From Xenorhabdus sp014467285 (GTDB lineage: Bacteria > Pseudomonadota > Gammaproteobacteria > Enterobacterales > Enterobacteriaceae): 64,000 bases of DNA. A program made the translations under genes and the position numbers. Below the pieces are notes generated by a model. The model ran no database searches and was not told where the DNA came from. It saw only the letters and a program-made list of their open reading frames with translations. Of the stretch, positions 27,312-36,392 are shown in pieces. Location of the stretch: positions 62,001 to 126,000 of the forward strand of contig NZ_NKHR01000003.1 of NCBI RefSeq assembly GCF_014467285.1. The letters are read 5' to 3'. Within the stretch, counting starts at the first letter, position 1. Every line of letters starts with the position of its first letter.

Positions 27312-29354
27312 ATGAACATACAAGACAGTCCAAAAAACATTCAGAAGGACACGCTGAACTCTGTCGTTTTTTTCACCTCTGCCGGACTAATTATTATTTT
27401 TTCGCTATTCACGATTTTTTTTACAGATGCAACGAGTGCCTGGATAAAAAATACTCTGGGTTGGGTCTCTAAAACTTTTGGTTGGTACTACTTACTCGCT
27501 GCTACGCTTTACATTGTGTTTGTTATTTTTGTTGCTGCCTCCCGTTTTGGCTCCATCAAATTAGGGCCGGAGCAATCCAAGCCAGAGTTCAGTCTACTCA
27601 GTTGGGCTGCAATGCTGTTTGCTGCTGGAATAGGCATTGATTTGATGTTTTTCTCGGTGGCTGAACCTGTGACGCAATATATGCGGCCCCCAACGGGTCA
27701 GGGGGAAACGATTGAAGCAGCTCGTCAGGCGATGGTATGGACATTGTTCCACTATGGCCTGACGGGCTGGTCTATGTATGCTTTGATGGGAATTGCATTA
27801 GGGTATTTTAGTTATCGTTATAACCTCCCTCTGACCATTCGTTCGGCGCTTTATCCCATCTTCGGTAACCGAATAAAAGGCGCAATCGGTCATGCTGTGG
27901 ATATTGCCGCAGTGATAGGGACAATTTTCGGGATTGCAACCACACTGGGAATTGGGGTGGTACAACTGAATTATGGCCTGAAAGTACTTTTTGGATTACC
28001 CCAGGGCTTGGGAGTACAGGGAGGCTTGATACTATTATCTGTGGTGATGGCCATTGTTTCTGTGACTTCTGGTGTAAACAAGGGGATTAGATTTTTATCT
28101 GAGTTGAATGTGCTATTGGCTCTTGGATTGGTTCTGTTTGTCTTGTTTGTGGGGGATACTGAATTCTTGCTTAACGGGTTAGTACAGAATGTCGGGGATT
28201 ATATTAGCCGTTTCATGGGCATGACGCTGAATAGCTTTGCCTTTGAGCGCCCGAATGAATGGATGAATAGCTGGACGCTATTTTTCTGGGCATGGTGGGT
28301 AGCTTGGTCGCCGTTTGTTGGCTTGTTTTTGGCGCGTATTTCCCGTGGCAGAACCATTCGTCAGTTTGTCATGGGAACATTAGTCATTCCATTTGTTTTT
28401 ACACTGTTATGGTTATCGATTTTTGGTAACAGTGTGTTGTATGAAATCCTTCATGGTAATCGTCAATTGGCCGAAACAGTGCTGCAACACCCAGAACAAG
28501 GTTTTTATGGTTTGTTGGCACTTTATCCGGCCTTCACATTCAGCGCATCTGTAGCCACGATTACGGGATTGCTGTTTTATGTGACATCCGCGGATTCTGG
28601 ATCGTTGGTTTTAGGGAATTTCACATCTCATCTGAATGATATCAATAACGATGCCCCTAATTGGCTGCGAATTTTCTGGTCTGTAGCAATTGGAGTATTA
28701 ACATTAGGTATTCTAATGACAGATGGTATCTCTGCTTTGCAGAATACAACGGTCATCATGGGGTTGCCTTTTAGTTTTGTGATCTTCTTTGTGATGGCGG
28801 GATTGTATAAATCTTTGCGTGTAGAAGATTTCCGTAAAGCCAGTTCATTGCAAAATACCTCCCCGACTCTTGTGCATGATAATGGATCATTGAATTGGAA
28901 GCAGCGCTTAAGCCGTATGATGCATTTTCCTGGTACGAAAAATACTCAACGGATGCTGGATATGGTATGTCGTCCCGCCATGTTGGAAGTTGCGAAAGAG
29001 TTAGTCGTGCGTGGCGCGAAAGTTCAGTTCCATGCCTTGCCTTCGCAAGAGGACAGGCGATTAAATCCATTGGAGTTGGTTGTTGATTTGGGTGATGAGC
29101 AAAATTTTATCTATCAGATTTGGCCACAACGTTATTCCGTACCCGGATTTACCTATCGGGCTAGATCTGGCAAGTCTTACTATTACCGTTTGGAAACGTT
29201 TCTGATGGAAGGAACGCAGGGTAATGATTTGATGGATTACACAAAAGAGCAAATTATCAGCGACATTCTTGATCACTATGAAAAGCATCTGAACTTTATT
29301 CACCTTAATCGCGAAGCACCGGGGCAGACATTGATTTTTCCAAGCGGAGGATAA
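27312..29354 (+). CDS. betT: High-affinity choline transporter BetT
   Basis: A proton-coupled choline uptake carrier of the BCCT family, 680 residues against 677 in E. coli. It has twelve membrane helices, with the family signature WTLFFWAWWVAWSPFVGLFL at about residues 322-341 and GIGIDLMFFSVAEPV earlier. A soluble C-terminal tail of about 170 residues, involved in osmotic regulation in homologues, is present in full. It is divergent from betI and supplies choline for BetA/BetB. Confidence 0.96.
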   Translation: MNIQDSPKNIQKDTLNSVVFFTSAGLIIIFSLFTIFFTDATSAWIKNTLGWVSKTFGWYYLLAATLYIVFVIFVAASRFGSIKLGPEQSKPEFSLLSWAAMLFAAGIGIDLMFFSVAEPVTQYMRPPTGQGETIEAARQAMVWTLFHYGLTGWSMYALMGIALGYFSYRYNLPLTIRSALYPIFGNRIKGAIGHAVDIAAVIGTIFGIATTLGIGVVQLNYGLKVLFGLPQGLGVQGGLILLSVVMAIVSVTSGVNKGIRFLSELNVLLALGLVLFVLFVGDTEFLLNGLVQNVGDYISRFMGMTLNSFAFERPNEWMNSWTLFFWAWWVAWSPFVGLFLARISRGRTIRQFVMGTLVIPFVFTLLWLSIFGNSVLYEILHGNRQLAETVLQHPEQGFYGLLALYPAFTFSASVATITGLLFYVTSADSGSLVLGNFTSHLNDINNDAPNWLRIFWSVAIGVLTLGILMTDGISALQNTTVIMGLPFSFVIFFVMAGLYKSLRVEDFRKASSLQNTSPTLVHDNGSLNWKQRLSRMMHFPGTKNTQRMLDMVCRPAMLEVAKELVVRGAKVQFHALPSQEDRRLNPLELVVDLGDEQNFIYQIWPQRYSVPGFTYRARSGKSYYYRLETFLMEGTQGNDLMDYTKEQIISDILDHYEKHLNFIHLNREAPGQTLIFPSGG

Positions 29355-29369
29355 GATTAAATGATGAAA

Positions 29370-29404
29370 AACGCCTGCACTGTATGAATCGCAGGCGTTC
29401 TTTT
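29370..29404 (+). terminator. betT terminator
   Basis: AACGCCTGC and GCAGGCGTT form a perfect nine-pair stem with a twelve-base loop, followed by CTTTTG. It lies 15 bases past betT and faces the end of the convergent MFS gene. Confidence 0.8.
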
Positions 29405-29449
29405 GTCTATCTGAGATAATTAACCGTTTACCATTAATGATTAATTTTT

Positions 29450-30697
29450 TTATCCATTTTCTGAATGGTAAGCTTTAGGATAAATTTTACTATAATAGCT
29501 ATCCAACTCAGACTCCGACATTTTTGATATTTCAATATACTTTGGTGAAAACAGAACCAAAAACGACACTAATCCCATTAAAGCAGAAAAGACGAGTAAT
29601 AAAATTCTTATATCATAGCCTTCTACAATATATGTCGCGGATATCATTCCCAACGGTATTGATACAATGCAGATAGCGAGAAATTTGGATTCCATTGTAT
29701 TACGATGAGTTTCTGGTGTTGCAAGGCATCGAATTGAGGTGGTATTGATGTTATAAATGACCACCCCTATTCCACTAATTAACATATAAACACATAGTCC
29801 GGTTAATGATGTTGCTGTAGAGATCCCGGCTATACATACAGAGATTGTTAACGCTGCAACAAAGGCACCATGAGCCTTACAGAATAACTTATTCATATAT
29901 TTAATAATAATGACACTTCCAATCATCATGCCTAATCCAAATGTGGCTTCGGCAATTCCTACTTGTAAGGCGCTCAGTTTAAATTCGTTTATAATAATAA
30001 GTGGAGTGATATAGGTAACTAATGGAACTATGGTGAAATTAAAAAAGGAGGAAACAATGACTAAACTTGCCTCTGTCGGGTTTTTAGTAATGATTCTAAT
30101 GTTTCCTATCTTACTTTTATGATTTTTTTGGGGTTTTTCGGTTTGTTTACCCTTGATAAAGTAAAACCCAATAATGGATGAAATAGCCATTGATGAAATA
30201 AAAATTAAAGCGCCATCAATTTTTAAATAGTGGATTACGATCCCAGATATGGCAGGGCCAAGAATAATATTAACGGAATTAACAATTCCTCGATATTTAA
30301 ATGCAGATTCTAATTTATTTTTATCACTGATTTCTGGAAGGATACTTGTACCAATCGGTTGAATGAGTATGGCTGAGATAGAAGCGAAAATATAAATAAT
30401 ACCTAAAGGAAGGTATAGGTTTTTATCTATAAAATTAGAAAGAATAAAAAGCAAGGCTGTTGGGATGATACAACATAATAGTATATTTTTTTTATTGAAT
30501 CTGTCGCCAAGATCACTCATAAAAACCAGAAATAAGACTTGTAATAACCATGACGAAAAGATAAACCATCCAAGCTGAAAGTCGAGATTCAGCACTTCAA
30601 TCATCCACCATGAAAATAGCATGCCAAATGCCCTTGTGGAGGATGTAAATAAAATATCAGATATTTGATATAGGAAAAATGACATATTATTTTTCAT
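29450..30697 (-). CDS. MFS transporter, exporter type
   Basis: A 415-residue major facilitator protein with about twelve hydrophobic segments. SDLGDRFNKKNILL (about residues 60-73) matches the loop 2-3 motif, and a Lys-rich central loop (KGKQTEKPQKNHKSK) lies near residue 190. It resembles the family of peptide, siderophore or drug exporters, but the substrate cannot be read from the sequence. Base composition is clearly more AT-rich than its neighbours, with many ATA and AAA codons, suggesting acquisition by transfer. No biosynthetic genes are adjacent. It lies between bet and dinB, which are not neighbours in E. coli. Confidence 0.85.
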   Translation of the reverse strand: MKNNMSFFLYQISDILFTSSTRAFGMLFSWWMIEVLNLDFQLGWFIFSSWLLQVLFLVFMSDLGDRFNKKNILLCCIIPTALLFILSNFIDKNLYLPLGIIYIFASISAILIQPIGTSILPEISDKNKLESAFKYRGIVNSVNIILGPAISGIVIHYLKIDGALIFISSMAISSIIGFYFIKGKQTEKPQKNHKSKIGNIRIITKNPTEASLVIVSSFFNFTIVPLVTYITPLIIINEFKLSALQVGIAEATFGLGMMIGSVIIIKYMNKLFCKAHGAFVAALTISVCIAGISTATSLTGLCVYMLISGIGVVIYNINTTSIRCLATPETHRNTMESKFLAICIVSIPLGMISATYIVEGYDIRILLLVFSALMGLVSFLVLFSPKYIEISKMSESELDSYYSKIYPKAYHSENG

Positions 30698-31134
30698 TAC
30701 TACCCTTATTATTTTTAATAAAGTATATCTACTTGATCAACTTAGCTAATGTTACATATGAAATTCATTCATGTCACTGTTGTACTAAAACTAATTGATA
30801 TATTCAATTGGCGTTTTGTGATATTGATAGAATATTAATCTAAAGTTAAGTAAATCTCAGGTTTTTTATATTGCCTAATTTAGTAAGGCTGTTCAACTCA
30901 ATATTTTTTGCTGTTATTCATCTTTTTTACTGCTATTCAACCGATTTATTTAATATTTTGGTTTTAATTCAACCACTCATGATGCTTTGCGGTGGCTGCA
31001 AGTCAATCAAAAAAATTGATGAGTTATGTTTACATTCAAGGGGATGAGCCTGTTGAAATTGCGCTAAAAAATTAGCTAGAGTTTCATAATTCATTTATGT
31101 ATATTTATACAGTGTTTTGGCATGGAGAGATCAG
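30698..31134. other. AT-rich intergenic region between the MFS gene and dinB
   Basis: About 435 bases, strongly AT-rich. Apart from the dinB LexA box I see no confident site. An 18-codon frame (31024-31080, starting MSYVYIQGDEPVE) lacks a ribosome binding site and family similarity. Confidence 0.5.
31095..31114. promoter_or_regulatory. LexA box of dinB
   Basis: The 20 bases read TTATGTATATTTATACAGTG and match the SOS consensus TACTGTATATATATACAGTA at 16 positions, with the CAG arm intact and ATG in place of CTG. It ends 20 bases before the dinB start. Confidence 0.78.
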
Positions 31135-32190
31135 ATGCGCAAAATTATTCATATTGATATGGACTGCTTTTTTGCTGCCATTGAAATGAGGGATAATCCA
31201 TCACTTCGCAATATTCCTATTGCAGTGGGGGGAAGTGCTGATCGAAGAGGTGTAATCAGTACGGCGAATTATCACGCCCGGCGTTTTGGGGTTCATAGTG
31301 CGATGTCCACTGCGATGGCATTAAAACTCTGCCCTCAATTGAAAGTCATTCCTGGTCGAATGGCGATTTATAAAGAAGTGTCTCAACATATCCGCCAAAT
31401 TTTTTCCCGTTACACAGAGTTGATTGAACCCCTCTCTTTGGATGAGGCTTATCTGGATGTAACAGACTGCCGCTATTGCCACGGTTCCGCTACCTTAATT
31501 GCCCAAGAAATTCGTCAGGTCATTTTTGATGAATTGCAATTAACGGCCTCTGCTGGTGTTGCGCCTGTCCGGTTTTTAGCCAAAATAGCGTCTGATATCA
31601 ATAAACCGAATGGTCAATATATTATTTCTCCTGAACAGGTAGAAATTTTTGTTAATTCGTTGCCATTACGCAAAATTCCCGGCGTCGGAAAAGTGACAGC
31701 CAAGCGTCTGTCAGACATGGGCTTGGAAACCTGCTCTGATGTTCGGCACTACGATAAGCTGGCGTTAATAAAAAGCTTGGGCAAATTTGGTTTATCACTT
31801 TGGGAACGCTGCCACGGTATTGACGAACGGCAGATTACACCAGAGCGTTTGCGTAAATCTGTCGGGGTGGAAAAAACGTTGGCGCAGGATATTCATGAAT
31901 GGCACGAGTGTGTGGAGTTGATTGCAAAACTTTATCCTGAGTTGGAAAAACGATTAGAAAAAGTAAAACCGGATCTGCGCATTGCTCGTCAGGGGATCAA
32001 ATTAAAGTTTGATGATTTTCAATTGACAACACAGGAGCATACTCACCCTTTATTGGATAAATCCGATTTGATTCAGATTGCAAAACAAGCCTGGGAAACT
32101 CGTAGAGAAGGGAGAGGGGTTAGGTTAGTTGGGTTGCATGTCACCCTGCAAGATCCACAATTGGAACGCCAGCTTTTATTAGAGTGGTAA
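31135..32190 (+). CDS. dinB: DNA polymerase IV
   Basis: A Y-family translesion polymerase of 351 residues. The catalytic acidic residues appear in HIDMDCFFAAIE (Asp8) and SLDEAYLDVT (about residues 101-110). The finger, thumb and little-finger domains follow, and the C-terminus (RQLLLEW) resembles a beta-clamp-binding tail. I chose the ATG at 31135 (MRKIIHIDMD) because it matches the family and has GGAGAG upstream; an in-frame ATG 18 bases earlier is unlikely. It is SOS-regulated through the LexA box. Confidence 0.96.
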   Translation: MRKIIHIDMDCFFAAIEMRDNPSLRNIPIAVGGSADRRGVISTANYHARRFGVHSAMSTAMALKLCPQLKVIPGRMAIYKEVSQHIRQIFSRYTELIEPLSLDEAYLDVTDCRYCHGSATLIAQEIRQVIFDELQLTASAGVAPVRFLAKIASDINKPNGQYIISPEQVEIFVNSLPLRKIPGVGKVTAKRLSDMGLETCSDVRHYDKLALIKSLGKFGLSLWERCHGIDERQITPERLRKSVGVEKTLAQDIHEWHECVELIAKLYPELEKRLEKVKPDLRIARQGIKLKFDDFQLTTQEHTHPLLDKSDLIQIAKQAWETRREGRGVRLVGLHVTLQDPQLERQLLLEW

Positions 32191-32245
32191 AGTTGAAGTG
32201 ATAAAGATGCAGTCAATAAACAAACAGAATCTGGAAACTGAATCT

Positions 32246-32267
32246 CCCCTACGACAAATCGCAGGGG
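32246..32267. terminator. Weak hairpin between dinB and pepD
   Basis: CCCCTACG and CGCAGGGG pair with one mismatch around ACAAAT. It lies between convergent genes and has no good T-run on either strand. Confidence 0.35.
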
Positions 32268-32306
32268 AAAGATGATATAGTTTTTGGTTACTTTTTATTG
32301 CTCTTC

Positions 32307-33767
32307 TTACTCTTTAACCGGAATAGATTTCAGAATCGCGGTGAGTAACTGCCAATATTGACCAACGCTCTTAATGTGAACTTTTTCATCAGGAGAATGA
32401 GCACCACGAATGGTTGGGCCGATGGAAACCATGTCCATGTCAGGATATGGCTTTTTGAACAGGCCACATTCCAGACCAGCGTGGATCACCATAATATTTG
32501 GTGTCTTGTCGAAAAGTTGCTGGTAAGTTTCGCGAACTAAATACATCACTGGGGAATTGGCATCAGGCTGCCAACCCGGATAACTGCCACTGGCTACTGT
32601 TTTCGCACCAGACAGTTTTGCCAGAGAATGCAGCATCTCAACAACATAAGATTTGCCAGTTTCGATCAGCGAACGAATCAGGCAAATAATTTCGACTTTT
32701 TCCTCATCCATTGTCACAACGCCGACGTTCAGCGAAGTTTCTACAACACCTTCGGCGACATCACTCATACGGATAACACCGTTAGGCATGGTATTGAGCA
32801 TGGAAAGGAAACGAATCTGGCAATCTTCCGTAAACGCCTGCGATGATGTTTCGGTTTCATTCAGTAAGAGGGTAAGGTTAGCTTCAACGACCGCATATTC
32901 GTTTTTCAGTGTTTCCAGATAGCTATCTTTCAGTTGATGCAGTTTTTCAAGTTTATCGGCTGGAACTGCAATGACACTGGAACCTTCACGAGGAATGGCA
33001 TTGCGCAGGGTTCCCCCTTGCAGGTGAATTAATTTCAAGTCTAATTCATCTGCATGTGCTGACAGAAAGCGAGCCAATAATTTGTTGGCGTTGCCAAGCC
33101 CCAGATGGATATCACCACCAGAGTGACCCCCTTTCAATCCTTTAATAGTGAGTTCCAGAGTCTTGTAGCCAGTTGGCAGAGCTTCACGGGACAATGGCAA
33201 GGTTGTGACAAAATCAATGCCCCCGGCACAGCCCATGTAAATTTCGCCTTCTTCTTCTGAATCGGTATTGATCAGAATATCAGCCTGTAACCAGCCGGAT
33301 TTCAGGCCAAATGCGCCGTCCATGCCTGCTTCTTCAGTCATGGTCAATAGCACTTCCAATGGGCCGTGTTTGACTGATTCATCCGCTAACACTGCCAGAG
33401 CGGAAGCCATGCCGATACCGTTATCAGAGCCCAGGGTTGTACCATCGGCTGTCACCCAATCTCCATCAATATAAGGGCGGATAGGATCTTTTGTGAAATC
33501 GTGTTGGGTATCATTGTTTTTCTGTGGAACCATATCAAGGTGCGCCTGAAGAACGACGGCCTTGCGATTTTCCATCCCTTTTGAAGCAGGTTTTCTGATC
33601 AAAATATTGCCGGCTTCATCCCGCTCGACATGAAAATCTTTGCCTTTTGCCCATTCAATGATGTGGGATGCCAGTGCTTCTTCATGATAGGACGGGTGCG
33701 GAATGGAACAAATTTGGGCAAAAATATCCCATAGCGGCTGAGGTGATAAGGTTGATAATTCGGACAC
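32307..33767 (-). CDS. pepD: Aminoacyl-histidine dipeptidase (peptidase D)
   Basis: A cytoplasmic metallopeptidase that cleaves dipeptides, including carnosine-type substrates. It has 486 residues against 485 in E. coli. Metal and catalytic residues appear in VVLQAHLDMVPQ (His and Asp), TTLGSDNGIGMASAL (Asp) and LTMTEEAGMDGAFGL (Glu-Glu), with NTDSEEEGEIYMGCAGG following. It is divergent from gpt, as in E. coli. Confidence 0.96.
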   Translation of the reverse strand: MSELSTLSPQPLWDIFAQICSIPHPSYHEEALASHIIEWAKGKDFHVERDEAGNILIRKPASKGMENRKAVVLQAHLDMVPQKNNDTQHDFTKDPIRPYIDGDWVTADGTTLGSDNGIGMASALAVLADESVKHGPLEVLLTMTEEAGMDGAFGLKSGWLQADILINTDSEEEGEIYMGCAGGIDFVTTLPLSREALPTGYKTLELTIKGLKGGHSGGDIHLGLGNANKLLARFLSAHADELDLKLIHLQGGTLRNAIPREGSSVIAVPADKLEKLHQLKDSYLETLKNEYAVVEANLTLLLNETETSSQAFTEDCQIRFLSMLNTMPNGVIRMSDVAEGVVETSLNVGVVTMDEEKVEIICLIRSLIETGKSYVVEMLHSLAKLSGAKTVASGSYPGWQPDANSPVMYLVRETYQQLFDKTPNIMVIHAGLECGLFKKPYPDMDMVSIGPTIRGAHSPDEKVHIKSVGQYWQLLTAILKSIPVKE

Positions 33768-34044
33768 GGCAAATCTCCTGTAACTACATTTTGGTGAGAA
33801 AATATATCTTGGTGAGAAAATGGTAATGTTTGATACATTAGGGCGCTTTTGTCATCTTGCGTTATCCCAATGCCCATGCCATGCTTGAGGATACCATTTT
33901 ATTATCTGCAATGCGCAGTCAGAATGAGGCCTTACCTTGTTTTTACTGGTTTTTGTCTGCTCAAATCTCTATAATCTCGCGCAACCTTTTTTCCGCAAAA
34001 AAACGCTTTTCTGAAATATTCTTTAGTTTCCAGGATCAAATTTT

Positions 34045-34506
34045 ATGAGTGAAAAATATGTTGTAACGTGGGATATGTTGCAAATACATGCCCGTCAATT
34101 GGCACAACGTTTACTTCCCGTCGAACAGTGGAAAGGTATTATTGCTGTCAGCCGCGGTGGTCTTGTACCGGGAGCATTACTGGCACGTGAATTGGGAATT
34201 CGTCATGTCGATACTGTCTGTATTTCCAGCTATGATCACGATAATCAGCGTGAGTTGCATGTATTGAAAAAAGCGGAAGGAGACGGTGAAGGTTTTATCG
34301 TTGTTGATGATTTGGTTGATAGCGGAGGAACTGCAAAGGCCATTCGCGCGATGTATCCGAAAGCCCATTTTGTAACAATTTTTGCAAAGCCTGCCGGTCG
34401 TCCTCTTGTGGATGATTATGTTGTTGATATTCCCCAAAACACATGGATTGAGCAGCCATGGGATATGGGAGTCATGTTTGTTCCACCTATTTGTGATAAG
34501 CAGTAA
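34045..34506 (+). CDS. gpt: Xanthine-guanine phosphoribosyltransferase
   Basis: Salvages guanine and xanthine to GMP and XMP using PRPP. The 153-residue protein has the PRPP-binding motif FIVVDDLVDSGGTAK (about residues 84-98) and GIIAVSRGGLVPGALLAREL near residue 33. The ATG at 34045 follows CAGGA. It is followed after 15 bases by frsA and is probably cotranscribed. Confidence 0.96.
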   Translation: MSEKYVVTWDMLQIHARQLAQRLLPVEQWKGIIAVSRGGLVPGALLARELGIRHVDTVCISSYDHDNQRELHVLKKAEGDGEGFIVVDDLVDSGGTAKAIRAMYPKAHFVTIFAKPAGRPLVDDYVVDIPQNTWIEQPWDMGVMFVPPICDKQ

Positions 34507-34521
34507 GATTTTTCTTTTGTC

Positions 34522-35760
34522 ATGACTAAACAAAACCTTTCAGAGTCGCTGTTTAAGCCCCGGTTTAAGCATCCAGAAACCTCTACACTGGTAAAATACA
34601 CTCGCCCACAGTCTATAAATGCCAGTGATAGCGCGCTTGGCGAGGAGCGTTGGTATCGAATGATTAATTGGCTTGCCTGGATCTGGAGGGGAATAAATCC
34701 GCTTGAAATTCAAGATGTTCTAAGCCGGATTGCCGTAACAGATGCCGAACGCAGTACTGATCATTTATTGGATACTGTGATCGGCTATCGTAAAGGAAAT
34801 TGGGTATTTGAGTGGTCGCAGCAGGCGATGCACTGGCAACAGGAAGCATTGCGTGCTGAAGAGGCTGAGAAAGCAGGAACATGTTGGTTAAAAGCTGCAA
34901 CGCTCTACAGTATTGCTGCTTATCCTCATTTGCGTGGTGATGAATTGGCCGATCAAGCCAGTGTGTTGGCTAATAAAGCCTATGAAAATGCTGCGCGCTT
35001 TTCTGATTATGAGCTGAAAAAACTGGAATTTCATTTGGAGGAAGGCAAAAATGTTACTGGACTATTGCATCTTCCTTCCCATGTTCAGGGGCCTTGCCCA
35101 ACGATCTTAGTCTGTGCCAGCCTTGATAATGTACAGAGCGATTGTTGGCGGTTATTCCGCGAGCATTTTGCGCCTCTCGGTTTTGCCATGTTGACGGTGG
35201 ATATGCCTTCTGTTGGTTATTCAGCCAAATTTACATTGACACAGGATACCTGCACGCTTCATCAACAAATTCTGCAACAACTGAATACCATACCGTGGAT
35301 TGATCATACCTGTATCGGTGTGTTTGGTTTTCGTTTTGGTGCAAATATTGCTGTTCGTCTTGCTTATCTGGAGCCAAAACTTATTAAAGGGGTTGCGGTG
35401 GTAGGCCCGATTGTTCATGAATTACTGCATGATAAGAAATTACAGCAGAAAATTCCGTCAATGTATATTGATGTGCTGGCTAGCCGATTGGGCATTTACC
35501 ACGTTGATGAAGAGAGACTGCGTTCAGAGCTGAGTTGTTATTCCTTGAAAAATCAAGGATTGTTGGGACGACGCTGTACTGTTCCAATGTTTTCAGTGTA
35601 TTGGGAAGACGATATTTTCAGCCCAAGAAAAGACTCAAAATTGATTGCCATGTCATCAATGGATGGCTCATTACGGGCTATTCCTGCTACATCCGTTTAT
35701 AGTGGTTTCAATAAGGCTTTACACGAAATAAGTGTATGGTTAAAAGATAAAGTTGTATAA
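34522..35760 (+). CDS. frsA: FrsA, alpha/beta-hydrolase-fold protein
   Basis: A 412-residue protein collinear with E. coli FrsA (414 residues), which binds unphosphorylated enzyme IIA-Glc and affects the balance of respiration and fermentation. The N-terminal helical cap (MTKQNLSESLFKPRFKHPET) is conserved. The alpha/beta core includes VDMPSVGYSAKF, and GVFGFRFGAN occupies the nucleophile-elbow position with Arg where Ser is usual. A simple esterase role is therefore doubtful, and the enzymatic activity of the family is disputed. It lies between gpt and crl as in E. coli. Confidence 0.93.
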   Translation: MTKQNLSESLFKPRFKHPETSTLVKYTRPQSINASDSALGEERWYRMINWLAWIWRGINPLEIQDVLSRIAVTDAERSTDHLLDTVIGYRKGNWVFEWSQQAMHWQQEALRAEEAEKAGTCWLKAATLYSIAAYPHLRGDELADQASVLANKAYENAARFSDYELKKLEFHLEEGKNVTGLLHLPSHVQGPCPTILVCASLDNVQSDCWRLFREHFAPLGFAMLTVDMPSVGYSAKFTLTQDTCTLHQQILQQLNTIPWIDHTCIGVFGFRFGANIAVRLAYLEPKLIKGVAVVGPIVHELLHDKKLQQKIPSMYIDVLASRLGIYHVDEERLRSELSCYSLKNQGLLGRRCTVPMFSVYWEDDIFSPRKDSKLIAMSSMDGSLRAIPATSVYSGFNKALHEISVWLKDKVV

Positions 35761-35796
35761 AACAAAATTTATTACTTGATATTTTTTAATCATTTG

Positions 35797-35833
35797 ATAC
35801 AAAGGTGTTCTGTATATAAGGAGACCTTTGTAT
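35797..35833 (+). promoter_or_regulatory. Inverted repeat framing the crl ribosome binding site
   Basis: ATACAAAGGT (35797-35806) and ACCTTTGTAT (35824-35833) are exact reverse complements. The 17-base loop contains TAAGGAG, the crl Shine-Dalgarno sequence, and the right arm includes the first two bases of the crl ATG. In the RNA this would form a ten-pair hairpin over the translation start. It could instead be an operator in the DNA. Confidence 0.6.
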
Positions 35834-36233
35834 GACTTTGCCCGCAAGTTATTCTAAAAATAAGTTGTTAAAGAGTTTTTCTGCATTAGGGCCGTATGTA
35901 CGTGAATTAAAATGCCAAAACGGTTATTTTTTCTTTGACTGTCTGGCGGTTTGTGTCAGTGCAAAAGCGGCGCCAGAAAAACGTGAATTCTGGGGATGGT
36001 GGTTGGAATTAGAGGCACAGGAGCAAGGTTTTATTTATAACTATCAGATAGGCTTATTTGATAAAAATGGTGAATGGTGTGCCATGAATATCAAAAAAAA
36101 GGCTGATCTGGAGCATCTTGAGTCGACCTTGCAGACGTTTCATAAACGTCTGGCTGATTCTTTTGAAACGCTCAATCTTACGTTAATCCCATCCGATAAT
36201 ACGATCACTCTTCAGACGCAAGTGATAGCATAA
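35832..36233 (+). CDS. crl: Sigma-S assembly factor Crl
   Basis: Binds sigma-S and helps it associate with RNA polymerase core. The 133-residue protein matches E. coli Crl (same length), with YSKNKLLKSFSALGPYVRE and the conserved aromatic stretch FWGWWLELE near residue 56. It begins 71 bases after frsA. The ribosome binding site lies in the loop of a perfect inverted repeat. The outer membrane porin gene phoE, which follows crl in E. coli, is absent here. Confidence 0.95.
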   Translation: MTLPASYSKNKLLKSFSALGPYVRELKCQNGYFFFDCLAVCVSAKAAPEKREFWGWWLELEAQEQGFIYNYQIGLFDKNGEWCAMNIKKKADLEHLESTLQTFHKRLADSFETLNLTLIPSDNTITLQTQVIA

Positions 36234-36392
36234 GTCTGTTTTAAGCCCGCTTTTTTTAAATTTTGCGTTATGTCAGTTGGCATAACGCTTCTCTCCTGTT
36301 AAAACTAAATATTGTTTTTTAAGTGCGTGGTTTTCTTAAGCATATTGCTTTTTCAAATTGTTTTTTCAAATAACTGTAATGGCAGAAATATG

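Noticed and set aside
31024..31080. Small open frame MSYVYIQGDEPVE upstream of dinB
   Set aside because: Only 18 codons, no ribosome binding site, in AT-rich DNA; likely chance.
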